The notes below the pieces were generated by a model. That model did no database searches. It saw only the letters and a list, made by a program, of their open reading frames with translations, and was not told where the DNA came from. From Deltaproteobacteria bacterium (GTDB lineage: Bacteria; Desulfobacterota; DSM-4660; Desulfatiglandales; Desulfatiglandaceae): a stretch of DNA of 13,348 nt. A program made the position numbers and the translations under genes. Positions within the stretch are counted from its first letter, which is position 1; every line of letters begins with the position of its first letter. The stretch lies in the NCBI GenBank assembly GCA_019314425.1, contig JAFCZI010000025.1, forward strand, positions 1-13,348, given 5' to 3'. Of this stretch, positions 1 through 7,603 are shown in pieces.

Positions 1-423
1 CAGAAAAAATATTGAAAGTTGTATGTTGTATCCTTGTCGATAGTAATTTTTTATTTGCCGGGCATGGAGTAAAATTATTTTTTCATTTAAATCTATAAAG
101 TTAAAATTTACTGCCGCGCTAGAAACTTGTTCCCAGGAAAAAAGATACAAGCCAAGTGAGGCTAATTTATGTATAAGGATGTTCCTTATGCTTATTGTAA
201 CTATATCTGTGGCAGCTAACAAGCCTTTTGATGTATTTGGGATATAAGATAAAAGTTCAAATAGCTCGATATTTCCATCTATTTCTCTTTGATAATTTGG
301 TGCTGCCTTCCAACCTCTTAAGATACTGAGATATCTTTTCTTGCTTCCTTCAACAAGAAGGCCTTCATCTATTATATGTTTGAAGAAAAGGCTCCATTTC
401 AACAATTTATAAATCCACCGCGT
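1..423 (-). CDS. Partial unrecognised protein, AT-rich, 5'-truncated, runs off left edge
   Basis: A minus-strand frame is open for 141 codons from just after a TGA at 424-426 to the window edge, with no stop in sequence of about 32% GC, where stops should be frequent. It contains no in-frame ATG or GTG; the only plausible starts are two TTG codons at 400-405 with no clear ribosome binding site. The product is rich in K, I, L, N and Y. It contains R-N-I-L-I-H (169-186), which fits the R-x4-6-H signature of HEPN ribonuclease domains, set in a predicted helix and followed by a Leu/Tyr-rich helical stretch ending in Y-Y-R-Q-G. I do not recognise the family; HEPN is a suggestion from one motif. 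The missing start coincides with an abrupt rise to about 57% GC beyond position 420, so the gene has probably lost its 5' end at a recombination junction. Confidence 0.55.
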
Positions 424-879
424 TCATGCTGACGGTTGTTTGCGCCGATATAGACCAGCACCCGGGTACCAAAAGGGTTCTTGTGTGAAGAGAACTCCAG
501 CCCTTCTTTTGGTGTTTTCCCGCCCCGTCCCGGCAAACGCCCAGTTGATGTTCAGGAAATAATCCTATCCCACATGGCTCTTCACCGCTACATGCCTTAG
601 CGACCGTTCCTGAAAATACAATCCCCGGAACAAAAAACCCCATTCTCGCTTTGAGAAACGGGGTTTTCGGATGCTGTGGATCATTTTTCTCGCCTCTTAG
701 GTTCAATTGAAAAATGAATTGCCATCGAAAAAACAGTGAAAAAGCGATCATCCTTCTATTAGCTAAGGATATTTACACCCCAAAAAGGTCACTCGTCAAG
801 GAAATTCAATCTGTTGAATACATCCTTTGGCGAGCAACCAACCATTATGGGCAGAGAGGGATCCGCCATCAACGGATGA
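424..879. other. Gene-poor stretch with a terminator and decayed coding-like sequence
   Basis: No intact gene is supported here. Positions 424-600 are about 57% GC and, on the minus strand, read as short protein-like segments in all three frames. One ends in R-V-L-V-Y-I-G-A-N-N-R-Q-H-E-R-G-G-F-I and another contains N-W-A-F-A-G-T-G-R-E-N-T-K. None has a start with a ribosome binding site, and each is closed by stops after at most about 60 codons. This could be a decayed gene or mobile element, or an unrecognised structured RNA; I cannot decide between them. A stem-loop terminator sits at 632-667. From 700 to 879 I see nothing beyond a 5-bp inverted repeat (ATCCG/CGGAT) just downstream of the higA stop. 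Confidence 0.5.
632..667 (-). terminator. Rho-independent terminator-like stem-loop
   Basis: On the minus strand AACCCC (665-660) pairs with GGGGTT (641-636), extended inward by TCTC/GAGA around a short AAAGC loop, and the 3' arm runs into six T residues. This is a classical intrinsic terminator for the minus strand, lying about 210 bp beyond the higA-like stop, so it probably ends the hdr-GNAT-higA transcript. The + strand copy also ends in TTTT, so it may act weakly in both directions. Confidence 0.65.
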
Positions 880-1201
880 TTAGGCATTGAGTCTTCTTGA
901 TGCAACGGTCTCAATTTTGGAAAGTTCGTCTGTCATCCTGTTCTCGGCATTCCACAAATCATAAGCCTGCTGCATGCGTAACCAGAGCCCAGGCCCATTA
1001 CCCGCAAACTTGCCTATTCGAAGCGCCATTTCAATTGTGATTGGATGGGTACTGGCTAATACACGGTGAAGTTGCCGGCAAGAAACACCGAGCCGCTTCG
1101 CTGACCGACAGGCCAAGATTTTTAAGTACATCTTCACGTAAAATCTCACCGGGATGTACAGGAGGTCTTTTCAAAGGGCGTTTGACTATATATTCTCCCA
1201 T
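880..1201 (-). pseudogene. HigA/VapI-family antitoxin, frameshifted
   Basis: HigA-family proteins are Xre helix-turn-helix antitoxins that bind a RelE-fold HigB toxin and repress the operon. Translation from the ATG at 1199-1201, behind a good GAGG site with 7-nt spacing, gives the family hallmark R-P-P-V-H-P-G-E-I-L-R-E-D-V-L and G-L-S-V-S-E-A-A. At about 1090-1100 the homology jumps to another frame, R-L-G-V-S-C-R-Q-L-H-R-V, and continues with P-I-T-I-E-M-A-L-R-I-G-K-F and W-L-R-M-Q-Q-A-Y-D-L-W. The span of 322 nt equals 107 codons plus one base, matching a single-base insertion or an equivalent change. Read without repair, the first frame stops after about 56 residues, while the second gives an 89-residue product with a false N-terminus. 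The start lies 9 bp behind the acetyltransferase stop, so translation may be coupled. No HigB toxin is adjacent. A sequencing error cannot be excluded. Confidence 0.75.
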
Positions 1202-1210
1202 GGTTCTACC

Positions 1211-1732
1211 TCAATGATATTGTTCAAGATTAACCTTCAATACATTTCGGCACGGCGTTACATTAGTAAAAACCCCCAGTCCATGGCCGGTTCGGTCGTT
1301 GATGAACCGGGCGGCGAGCACCATCCCCACCCGGTGGGTCATCCTGAGGGGCCAGAGGTTCTCCATGTCGATGGTGACATAGATCTTTTGTCCTTCTGAT
1401 CTTTCAATCAACCCCTGAATGACCTTTCCGCCGATCCCCATGTCCCGGAATTCCGGATCCACAGCCGTATAACCTCGTTCCAGGTATCCGGAAAAATCCA
1501 GCCCGGTTTCGGTTTCGATCTTTTTCCGGTACTGCTCTTTGGGATATTTATGAGTGGAGGTGCCGACCACACGGTCCTCGCAGATAGCGTAACCGATCAG
1601 GAAGGCCTTTTGAAGGTTCTCTTTTATCCAGGAAGTGCCCACGCCGCCGTTGGATGCCACGAGATCGCTGATCTGATCCAGGACGGCTTCGGGGGTTTCA
1701 TCCGGTGGGGTAAAGCAATAACGGACGTCCAT
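1211..1732 (-). CDS. GNAT family N-acetyltransferase
   Basis: Predicted 173-residue acyl-CoA-dependent N-acetyltransferase. The second half shows the GNAT motif A region: a beta strand G-Y-T-A-V-D-P-E-F, then R-D-M-G-I-G-G-K (the R-x-x-G-x-G acetyl-CoA pyrophosphate loop), then a helix. Residues 1-60 look like an N-terminal helix-strand region. The substrate cannot be read from the sequence. I place the start at ATG 1730-1732. A longer frame begins at a TTG (1802-1804) overlapping the hdrA end, but its extra 24 codons are mostly encoded by a heptamer repeat (1755-1782) and are unlikely to be natural protein. The ribosome binding site at 1732 is weak (GGA), leaving some doubt about the start. 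The gene lies downstream of hdrA on the same strand with a gap of 58 bp and directly precedes the broken higA. It may be a passenger rather than part of the Hdr pathway; a toxin role is possible but unsupported. Confidence 0.75.
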   Translation of the reverse strand: MDVRYCFTPPDETPEAVLDQISDLVASNGGVGTSWIKENLQKAFLIGYAICEDRVVGTSTHKYPKEQYRKKIETETGLDFSGYLERGYTAVDPEFRDMGIGGKVIQGLIERSEGQKIYVTIDMENLWPLRMTHRVGMVLAARFINDRTGHGLGVFTNVTPCRNVLKVNLEQYH

Positions 1733-1754
1733 TCCGGGTTCCGGCTTTTTTAAA

Positions 1755-1782
1755 TCCGCATTCCGCATTCCGCATTCCGCAA
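1755..1782. repeat. Four tandem heptamers (TCCGCAT)
   Basis: TCCGCAT occurs three times in immediate succession (1755-1761, 1762-1768, 1769-1775) followed by TCCGCAA (1776-1782). On the minus strand this reads GCGGAAT-type heptamers between the hdrA stop and the acetyltransferase start. Short tandem heptamers of this sort recur between genes in some bacterial chromosomes; whether this one is a dispersed family needs the full genome. Confidence 0.85.
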
Positions 1783-1790
1783 TTGGAAGG

Positions 1791-4700
1791 TCAGACGCAA
1801 TCAATCATGCCCATGATCTGCGAGGTTTCAAAGCCTTTGAGATGCAGTGCCCCCGAACGACAAGATGCCACACAAAGACCACACCCCTTGCACAGGGTGG
1901 ATTCGATCACGGCCTTGCCGGTTTTTTCATCCATCCTGGGAGCCGAGTAGGGACAGATGGAGACGCAAACCCCGCAACTGCTGCAATTGAGCGGACTTAC
2001 TTCTGCAACCGTACCGCTTACGGGCAGGCTTTTGGCCGATAAAAGCGTGACGGCTCGTGCGGCGGCGGCCTGGGCCTGGGCGATGCTTTCGTCGATGGGT
2101 TTGGGCGAGTGGGCCAGGCCACAGACAAACACGCCGTCGGTGGCAAAATCCACGGGTCGCAACTTCACATGGGCTTCCATAAAGAAGCCATCTTCGTTCT
2201 GGGCGACCTTGTAAAACCGCGACAGGGGATTTTCCCTTTCGGGGACGATGGCCGAAGCCAGCACCAGAAGATCGGAGTGAATGATCATCTTTTTTCTGAA
2301 AACCGTATCCGTAAACCCGATCTCCACTTCCTGATCCCGCGGTTCTATCTTAAGCCCCTTATCAAAGTTGTAGCGCACAAAAGAGATGCCCCGGGTTCTC
2401 GCCTCCCGATAGAGGTCTTCCCTGAGTCCGTAGGGCCTCATGTCCCGGTAAACCACATAAATATGCATATGAGGGTTTCGTTCTTTAAGTTCCAGGGCGC
2501 TCTTGATGGACTGGGTACAGCATACTTTGGAACAATAGGGGCGCTCTTGAACACGAGAACCGTGACATTGCAGAAAAACGGCCGTATTGAGGCCATTGAG
2601 TTGACTGTCCCCTTTAATGAACCCTTGCTGTAACTGGAGACCGGTCATAACACGGGAAGAAGCGATCAGGGCCGGATCTTCAGGACTATGTTCGGTTGCC
2701 CCCGTCGCCATAATGGTAACGCCGTGTTCCAGGGTTCGACTTTCCTGCCCTTGTATAACGGTGGTTTTAAAGTTCCCTACAAAGCCGTCCACTTCGGTAA
2801 TTTCAGCGCCCAGGCAGACTTCCACCTTATCTGACGCCTCCACTTCCCGGGTCAGCTCCTGCAGATAATCCTGAATATCTTCGCCACGCCATGTTTCGTG
2901 CAGGGAAAGGGCGTTGCCCCCCAGTTTTCCTTCACGCTCCACCAGATAAGTCAGATATCCCTGTTCAGACAGGTTCTTGGCGGCCTCCATTCCGGCTACA
3001 CCGCCCCCGATCACCAGCGCGTTCTGGTTGACGTTGAGTATCGGCTCCGGCAGAGGCTCCAGCAGTCCCGCCTTGACCACCGCCATTCGTACAAGATCCT
3101 TGGCTTTTACCGTGGCAGCCTCGGTATCATCCTTATGCACCCAGGAACACTGGTTCCGAATATTAACCATTTCGAAAAGATATTTATTGATCCCGGCGCT
3201 GGTGAGGGTATCCTGAAAGAGCGGTTCATGGGTTTTGGGCGTACAGGCCGCTACCACCACCCGGTTAAGCCCTTTCTGCTGAATGACCTCACCCATCTTG
3301 TCCTGGGTATCCTGGGAACAACTGAACAGGTTTTGTTCGGCAAACACCACGCCGGGCAGTCCCTTTGCAAACTCCACCACCGCCGGTACATCTACAACCC
3401 CGGCGATATTGGTGCCGCAGCAACATACGAAAACACCGATACGCGTCGCATCTCCCCTGATATTCCGTTCCTCCGGAATCTGGGCCTTCTTTGTCAAAGA
3501 CCAACGGGCTTCCGAAAGGAGACTTCCGGCGACCCCCGCCGCCGCACTGGAATCCACCACCGACGAGGGGATATCCTTGGGCGCCTGACAGGCACCGCAG
3601 ACAAAAATACCGGGTGTAGCGGTCTCCACGGGCTTAAAGCTGCCGGTCGTCATGAAATTATAATGATCCAGCGTCAACCCCAGTTTTTCAGCCAGCGCCC
3701 GTCCCTCGGCTGTGGCGCCGAGTCCCACGGACAAAACCACAATGTCAAAGGCCTCTTCCACTTTCCGGCCGGTCTCATCGATATAGCGGATCAGGTTCAT
3801 GCCGGACTCTTTATCCGGGACGATATTCGTCACTCGCGACTTCACAAACCGAACACCCGCCTCATCCTTGGCTCGATTGTAGTATCTCTCAAAGTCTTTT
3901 CCGTTGGTTCGGATATCCATGTAAAAGATGGCCGCATCCAGGTCGCCCGGAGCGTGCTCCTTGGCCAGCATGGCCTCCTTAACGGCGTAAGTACAGCAAA
4001 CGCCTGAACAATATCCATGCCCCCCCAGATGTTCATCCCGGCTTCCGATGCATTGCAGCCAGGCAATCTTTTCCGGTTCTTTTTTGTCCGACGGGCGCAC
4101 CATGTGCCCTCCGTAGGGACCGGAAGCGGACAGGATGCGTTCAAACTCAAGGCTGGTGACCACGTTCTTGTTTTTGCCGTAGCCATAGGTGTCGTGGTCC
4201 AGGGGATTATAGGTTTCGCTGCCGGCGGATACGATCACCGCGCCCACATTCAGATTAATATGCCGTTCTTTGTCCTCATAGTTAATGGCGCCTGCGGGAC
4301 AGACTTTCTCGCAGTTTCCGCATTTCCCCTTGGTCAACTTGATGCAGTATTCCGGGTCAATTGCATATTTCAGGGGAACGGCCTGAGCGTATTTCACATA
4401 AATAGCCTTCCGTTTTCCCAGCCCCGCATCATATTCATTGGGCACCTTTTTGGGGCATTTTTCCGTACAGGCCCCACAGGCGATACACTTATCCATATCC
4501 ACATAGCGGGGGTGCTGTAGAATGCTCACCTCAAAATCGCCCGCTTCGCCTTTAAGCGCTGTGACCTCTGAAAGCGTGAGTAACTCAATATTAATGTGCC
4601 GGCCGACCTCGACCAGTTTCGGTGAGATAATTCACATGGCACAGTCATTTGTGGGAAAGGTCTTGTCCAATTGGCTCATCATACCGCCAATGGAGCTGGT

Positions 4701-4811
4701 CCTCTCCACAAGATAGACGTAATATCCGGAATTGGCCATATCCAGCGCGGCCTGCATGCCGGTAATGCCGCCGCCCACAACCATGACGGAACCGAGTTTT
4801 TCTGTCGACAT
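1791..4811 (-). CDS. hdrA: Selenocysteine-containing HdrA, tandem two-module flavin/iron-sulfur subunit (in-frame UGA)
   Basis: HdrA is the cytoplasmic FAD and iron-sulfur subunit of heterodisulfide-reductase-type complexes and the site of flavin-based electron bifurcation in characterised homologues. The frame starts at ATG 4809-4811, preceded by AGGAG with 6-nt spacing, three bases after the hdrB stop. It encodes 1006 residues if the UGA at 4632-4634 is read as selenocysteine 60. Module 1 has a dinucleotide-binding V-G-G-G-I-T-G (12-18), the motif N-D-C-A-M-U-I-I-S-P-K, cysteines 109/112/115/119 and 156/164/167/171 for two [4Fe-4S] clusters, and C-S-G-V-C-C (268-273). Module 2 opens with I-G-V-F-V-C-C-C-G (458-466), has a second I-G-G-G-V-A-G (about 601-607), another C-S-K-V-C-C, and a C-terminal two-cluster ferredoxin (Cys 943/946/949/953 and 974/977/980/984). 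Module 2 lacks the Cys/Sec motif after its FAD site. A conventional reading starts wrongly at GTG 4529 and loses 94 residues. Family assignment is very secure; Sec insertion is strongly supported but inferred. Confidence 0.93.
4599..4616 (-). promoter_or_regulatory. Bacterial SECIS element (apical stem-loop)
   Basis: Fifteen nucleotides after the UGA the mRNA reads CUGGUC-GAGGUC-GGCCGG. The outer six-base arms pair completely (four Watson-Crick pairs and two G-U pairs), leaving a GAGGUC loop. The loop contains the AGGUC of the Escherichia coli fdhF SECIS loop that SelB recognises. Its distance from the UGA (loop starting 22 nt downstream) fits bacterial SECIS elements, which lie inside the coding sequence. 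No folding program was run. Confidence 0.75.
4632..4634 (-). other. UGA codon decoded as selenocysteine (Sec60 of HdrA)
   Basis: The triplet reads TGA on the minus strand in the hdrA frame. Homology is unbroken on both sides ([10 protein letters not shown] before, [12 protein letters not shown] after). In the HdrA family this position holds Cys, or Sec in selenoprotein forms known from Methanococcales and several Desulfobacterota. There is no frame change, only this single codon. This separates recoding from decay. Confidence 0.85.
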
Positions 4812-4814
4812 AAA

Positions 4815-5693
4815 CTACTCCTGAGTTATAAAAGAGGTGACGTTATCTATCGCCACTTGGTTTTTTAGAAGGCCCAAAACCTTTTCATCAACGCCCATAC
4901 ACAACCCCAGCAACTGGACGTAGAGTATGGAGGGCAGGGAAGCGGCGCTCACACCGTCAGCCGCCATCATGCTCTGAACCTGATCAAACTGAAGCTGGCA
5001 ATAGGGGCAGGCGGTACACAGAAAATCCGCTCCTGATTCGCGTCCGTTGTCCAGCTTTTTCCGGGTCAAATCTATAGAGATACGATCGTTTACGCCCATC
5101 AGGGGGGCACCGCAGCAATTGAGCTTTTCGCTCCATTCTATGCTTTCAGCCCCCGTTGCCTTCACCAGTTCATCAAAGAGGGTCGGTGCCACCGGATCAT
5201 CGAATTGGGTGACTTTGCTGGGACGCAAGGCATGACATCCATAATGGGTCGCGATTTTGAGGTCTTTCATTTTTCGGGTGATCTTTTTTTTCAGATTGTC
5301 CAACCCCACATCATGATAGAGAACCGAAAGCAGATGTTTGACCTCCACCCGGCCTTGATAAGACAGGTCTCTCGGTTTTAACATGTCATTGATTTCCCGG
5401 CGCAGCGTCTCATCGTTCCCGAGGACGTATTGGGCTTCTTTCAGCGTGCCGAAGCAGCATTTACACAGGGCCATGATGTTGACGCCGTCACGTTCAGCCA
5501 GCGCGAGATTTCCGGCTGCGGAGAGAAGATAGGCTTTCCGGTCCACATTCCGCAGCGGGTAACCACAACAGGTGAAATCTCGATAATCGATCAGATCCAC
5601 ACCCAGACGGGACATCACTGCGCGGGACGCGGTTTCATATTGTTCGAGTCGGGCAGGAATATTACAGCCCAGGAAAAAAGCGTATTTCATCAT
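4815..5693 (-). CDS. hdrB: HdrB-like heterodisulfide reductase subunit B (CCG-domain protein)
   Basis: HdrB subunits carry two cysteine-rich CCG domains that hold the non-cubane iron-sulfur clusters at the disulfide-reducing site. The first domain here is exactly C10-x31-C42-C43-x33-C77-x2-C80. The second has C153, C193-C194 (N-C-C-G-A-P) and C229-x2-C232 (C-P-Y-C). All cluster ligands expected for the family are present, and the length of 292 residues is typical. There are no membrane segments, so it is a soluble cytoplasmic protein. Two ATGs are adjacent (5693 and 5690); the AGAGG site lies 4 nt from the first and 7 nt from the second, so the second may be used. It lies 56 bp after the membrane fusion gene and 3 bp before hdrA, and the hdrA ribosome binding site overlaps its last codons, implying coupled translation. 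The natural disulfide substrate is unknown; methanogen coenzymes are not expected here. Confidence 0.93.
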   Translation of the reverse strand: MMKYAFFLGCNIPARLEQYETASRAVMSRLGVDLIDYRDFTCCGYPLRNVDRKAYLLSAAGNLALAERDGVNIMALCKCCFGTLKEAQYVLGNDETLRREINDMLKPRDLSYQGRVEVKHLLSVLYHDVGLDNLKKKITRKMKDLKIATHYGCHALRPSKVTQFDDPVAPTLFDELVKATGAESIEWSEKLNCCGAPLMGVNDRISIDLTRKKLDNGRESGADFLCTACPYCQLQFDQVQSMMAADGVSAASLPSILYVQLLGLCMGVDEKVLGLLKNQVAIDNVTSFITQE

Positions 5694-5749
5694 TTTGCCT
5701 CTATTAAGGTCTCGGTCTCTTTAAAGCGCAATGCACATGGTCTTTGGTC

Positions 5750-7498
5750 TTATGCGGCGGTCCCCTTCCGGGGGCCCTTGATCGCTATATTCTTCAACTG
5801 GTAAAGGATATCCGTTACCGCCACCAGTTGGGGGCAGTGCTCCTGGCACTGGTAACATGTGACACAATCCCAGATCATGCCGGCGCCACAGGCCATATCC
5901 GTGAGGCCAAGACCGAGGCTGCACATGATCTGATGGGGCAGCAGCCCCAATGTTTCTTCTGGGTTGTCGCAAACCGCTACCACAGGACAAACGGTGGTAC
6001 AATTCTGACAGGTATAACAGGCTCTAAAGGTCTCAGTGTCGTAAGGCAAGACCGCTCGGGAGTCTCTATCGCCGTTGAAGACCAGTGAACCGGTCTCCGC
6101 CGCACGGGGCCAACCCTTCGCAACCTCACGCCTGGCCCGTTCAAGGGGCTGTGCATAAGCCTCAGGCGTCAAATTGGGTTTATTCAACCCCCTCACGAAG
6201 GAAAAGCCGGAAAGCATCAGGGGGTCAGCCATGGCATCGGTCTGAATGAGACCTTCTCTCACATTGAGCCAGAGGTCTCTCAGGTTGATACCCGAGGGGC
6301 ACACCACGGTGCATCGATCACAATTGGTGCAGATGTAGACGCCTTCTCGAAGGGCCTGTCGCTCGGACAGAGAAAGGACTTTTCCCGCAGCCAGGTTTCG
6401 AATGGTTTGCAGCTTTTCCGATGGCAGAATGCAGTCGTTTCCAAGGGCATCGAATGCGGGGGATGAAGAACACCTGAGGCTGCACGTGCCGCAATGGGTA
6501 CAGGCATCCAGTTCCAGCATTTGGCGTGTCAGGATATTGGCAGGATGGGACCGTTCCTTATCCATGACCGCATTGGCCATCAGGGAGAGCGGCGTTGTGA
6601 TAATATGAAACATTTTGCTGAAAGGCAGGTATGCCAGACCCACAAAGCAAGCCAGGATATGGATAATCCAGAAAAAGTATGTCGCCTCGGTATCCTCAAG
6701 AAATTGCGCCATGGGCCGCATCCCTTTTGAGAGATTGAAGCCTATAAACGCCCATCCCGGCACAGCGTGGCAACTCTGGCAGCTCATTTCATGAAGTTCT
6801 CGACCCTGGGTCAACAATTCCATTTCAAAGGGGCCTGCCACCTTCGGGGAAACCACCCCGAATTCCTTAACCCAGAAGGCTTCCAGGGCTTTCAGCTCCT
6901 GCGCATCGTCCGTATCCGCATACTCTTCCACCATGCGCTGAAAATCACTGTGGGATATGATCTTGGCCCCTTCCAGAAAAAAGCCGGTGACCATGATAAC
7001 CGCTACAATCATGATGGCATAGCGGTCCATGCTGTTGGTGCGCAGACGGGGGATTTTGAGAATACGCCGGCGGTAAATGGCAATGGCCACACCTGCGAAA
7101 ACCATCACCCCGAAAAGGTTCCTGAGGAAAAGGTAGGGATGTCCCGTGGACGCATAGTCCTCGAAAAGACTGCTGCTCGTCCAGCTTTCAAAGGCATGGA
7201 AAAAAAGAAGCAGCATAAACCCCACAAAGATGAGCATATGCATGACCCAGCGCAATGCGTCTTCCTTCAGGATTCGGCGTTGAAAAATAACATCCAGAAT
7301 CAGGACTTTCACCAAGACAAAGATCCGACCGCTGAAAATCACGCCCAAAATGCCTTTTATGGCCTGCGCAATTCTCTGTCCCGTTGAATAAGGGAGTGCC
7401 GGTCCGGTGATCTGCCTGGAAACCCAAGTGTAACACTTGTAAACAGATCCAATAATAAAGATTAAGAGAGACCCGTACAGAAGCGAATCAAAAAACAT
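5750..7498 (-). CDS. Membrane cytochrome b/c - ferredoxin - HdrC fusion protein
   Basis: Predicted 582-residue membrane electron-transfer protein joining parts that are separate in other Hdr/Dsr complexes. About six hydrophobic segments (residues near 3-20, 50-70, 85-101, 123-141, 160-175, 273-291) resemble NarI/HdrE/DsrM-type cytochrome b. Between the last two lies a single c-haem motif C-Q-S-C-H (240-244). After the membrane part come two [4Fe-4S] motifs (Cys 333/336/339/343 and 390/393/396/400). A HdrC-like domain follows (Cys 494/497/500/504 and 545/548/551/555). With the N-terminus inside, six helices put the haem c loop in the periplasm and all clusters in the cytoplasm, a consistent topology. 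ATG 7496-7498 has GAGG at 7509-7512 with 9-nt spacing; a GTG at 7511-7513 would add five residues. It is first in the operon with hdrB and hdrA, so it probably connects them to quinone or periplasmic cytochromes. No exact family name is claimed. Confidence 0.88.
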   Translation of the reverse strand: MFFDSLLYGSLLIFIIGSVYKCYTWVSRQITGPALPYSTGQRIAQAIKGILGVIFSGRIFVLVKVLILDVIFQRRILKEDALRWVMHMLIFVGFMLLLFFHAFESWTSSSLFEDYASTGHPYLFLRNLFGVMVFAGVAIAIYRRRILKIPRLRTNSMDRYAIMIVAVIMVTGFFLEGAKIISHSDFQRMVEEYADTDDAQELKALEAFWVKEFGVVSPKVAGPFEMELLTQGRELHEMSCQSCHAVPGWAFIGFNLSKGMRPMAQFLEDTEATYFFWIIHILACFVGLAYLPFSKMFHIITTPLSLMANAVMDKERSHPANILTRQMLELDACTHCGTCSLRCSSSPAFDALGNDCILPSEKLQTIRNLAAGKVLSLSERQALREGVYICTNCDRCTVVCPSGINLRDLWLNVREGLIQTDAMADPLMLSGFSFVRGLNKPNLTPEAYAQPLERARREVAKGWPRAAETGSLVFNGDRDSRAVLPYDTETFRACYTCQNCTTVCPVVAVCDNPEETLGLLPHQIMCSLGLGLTDMACGAGMIWDCVTCYQCQEHCPQLVAVTDILYQLKNIAIKGPRKGTAA

Positions 7499-7603
7499 GA
7501 ACGTATTCCTCACTTATTCCACGAAAATAAGAGCGGCAGATCCGAATTCCTTTTCAGTCTGCCTCGTTGGTGTGCCAAAAACCTTACCACAATAAAGGCT
7601 CGG

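Noticed and set aside
407..751. Minus-strand open frame of 114 codons
   Set aside because: It runs across the terminator hairpin and the composition junction, has no ribosome binding site, and shows no coherent protein features.
790..870. Minus-strand 26-codon frame beginning M-A-D-P-S-L-P
   Set aside because: No ribosome binding site and no similarity that I recognise; it could easily arise by chance.
1733..1804. Acetyltransferase start at TTG 1802-1804
   Set aside because: The added residues come from a heptamer repeat and overlap hdrA; the first internal ATG fits the domain better.
2898..4007. Long + strand open frame of 369 codons inside hdrA
   Set aside because: It is antisense to a gene of certain identity, has low-complexity shadow composition, no ribosome binding site and no recognisable domain.
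1791..4529. hdrA as a 912-residue protein starting at GTG 4529
   Set aside because: The frame continues upstream with strong HdrA homology through one UGA to an ATG with a good ribosome binding site; the short form would lack the first FAD-binding segment.
6767..7387. + strand open frame of 206 codons opposite the membrane fusion gene
   Set aside because: His/Lys-rich shadow of the hydrophobic minus-strand coding sequence, without translation signals.
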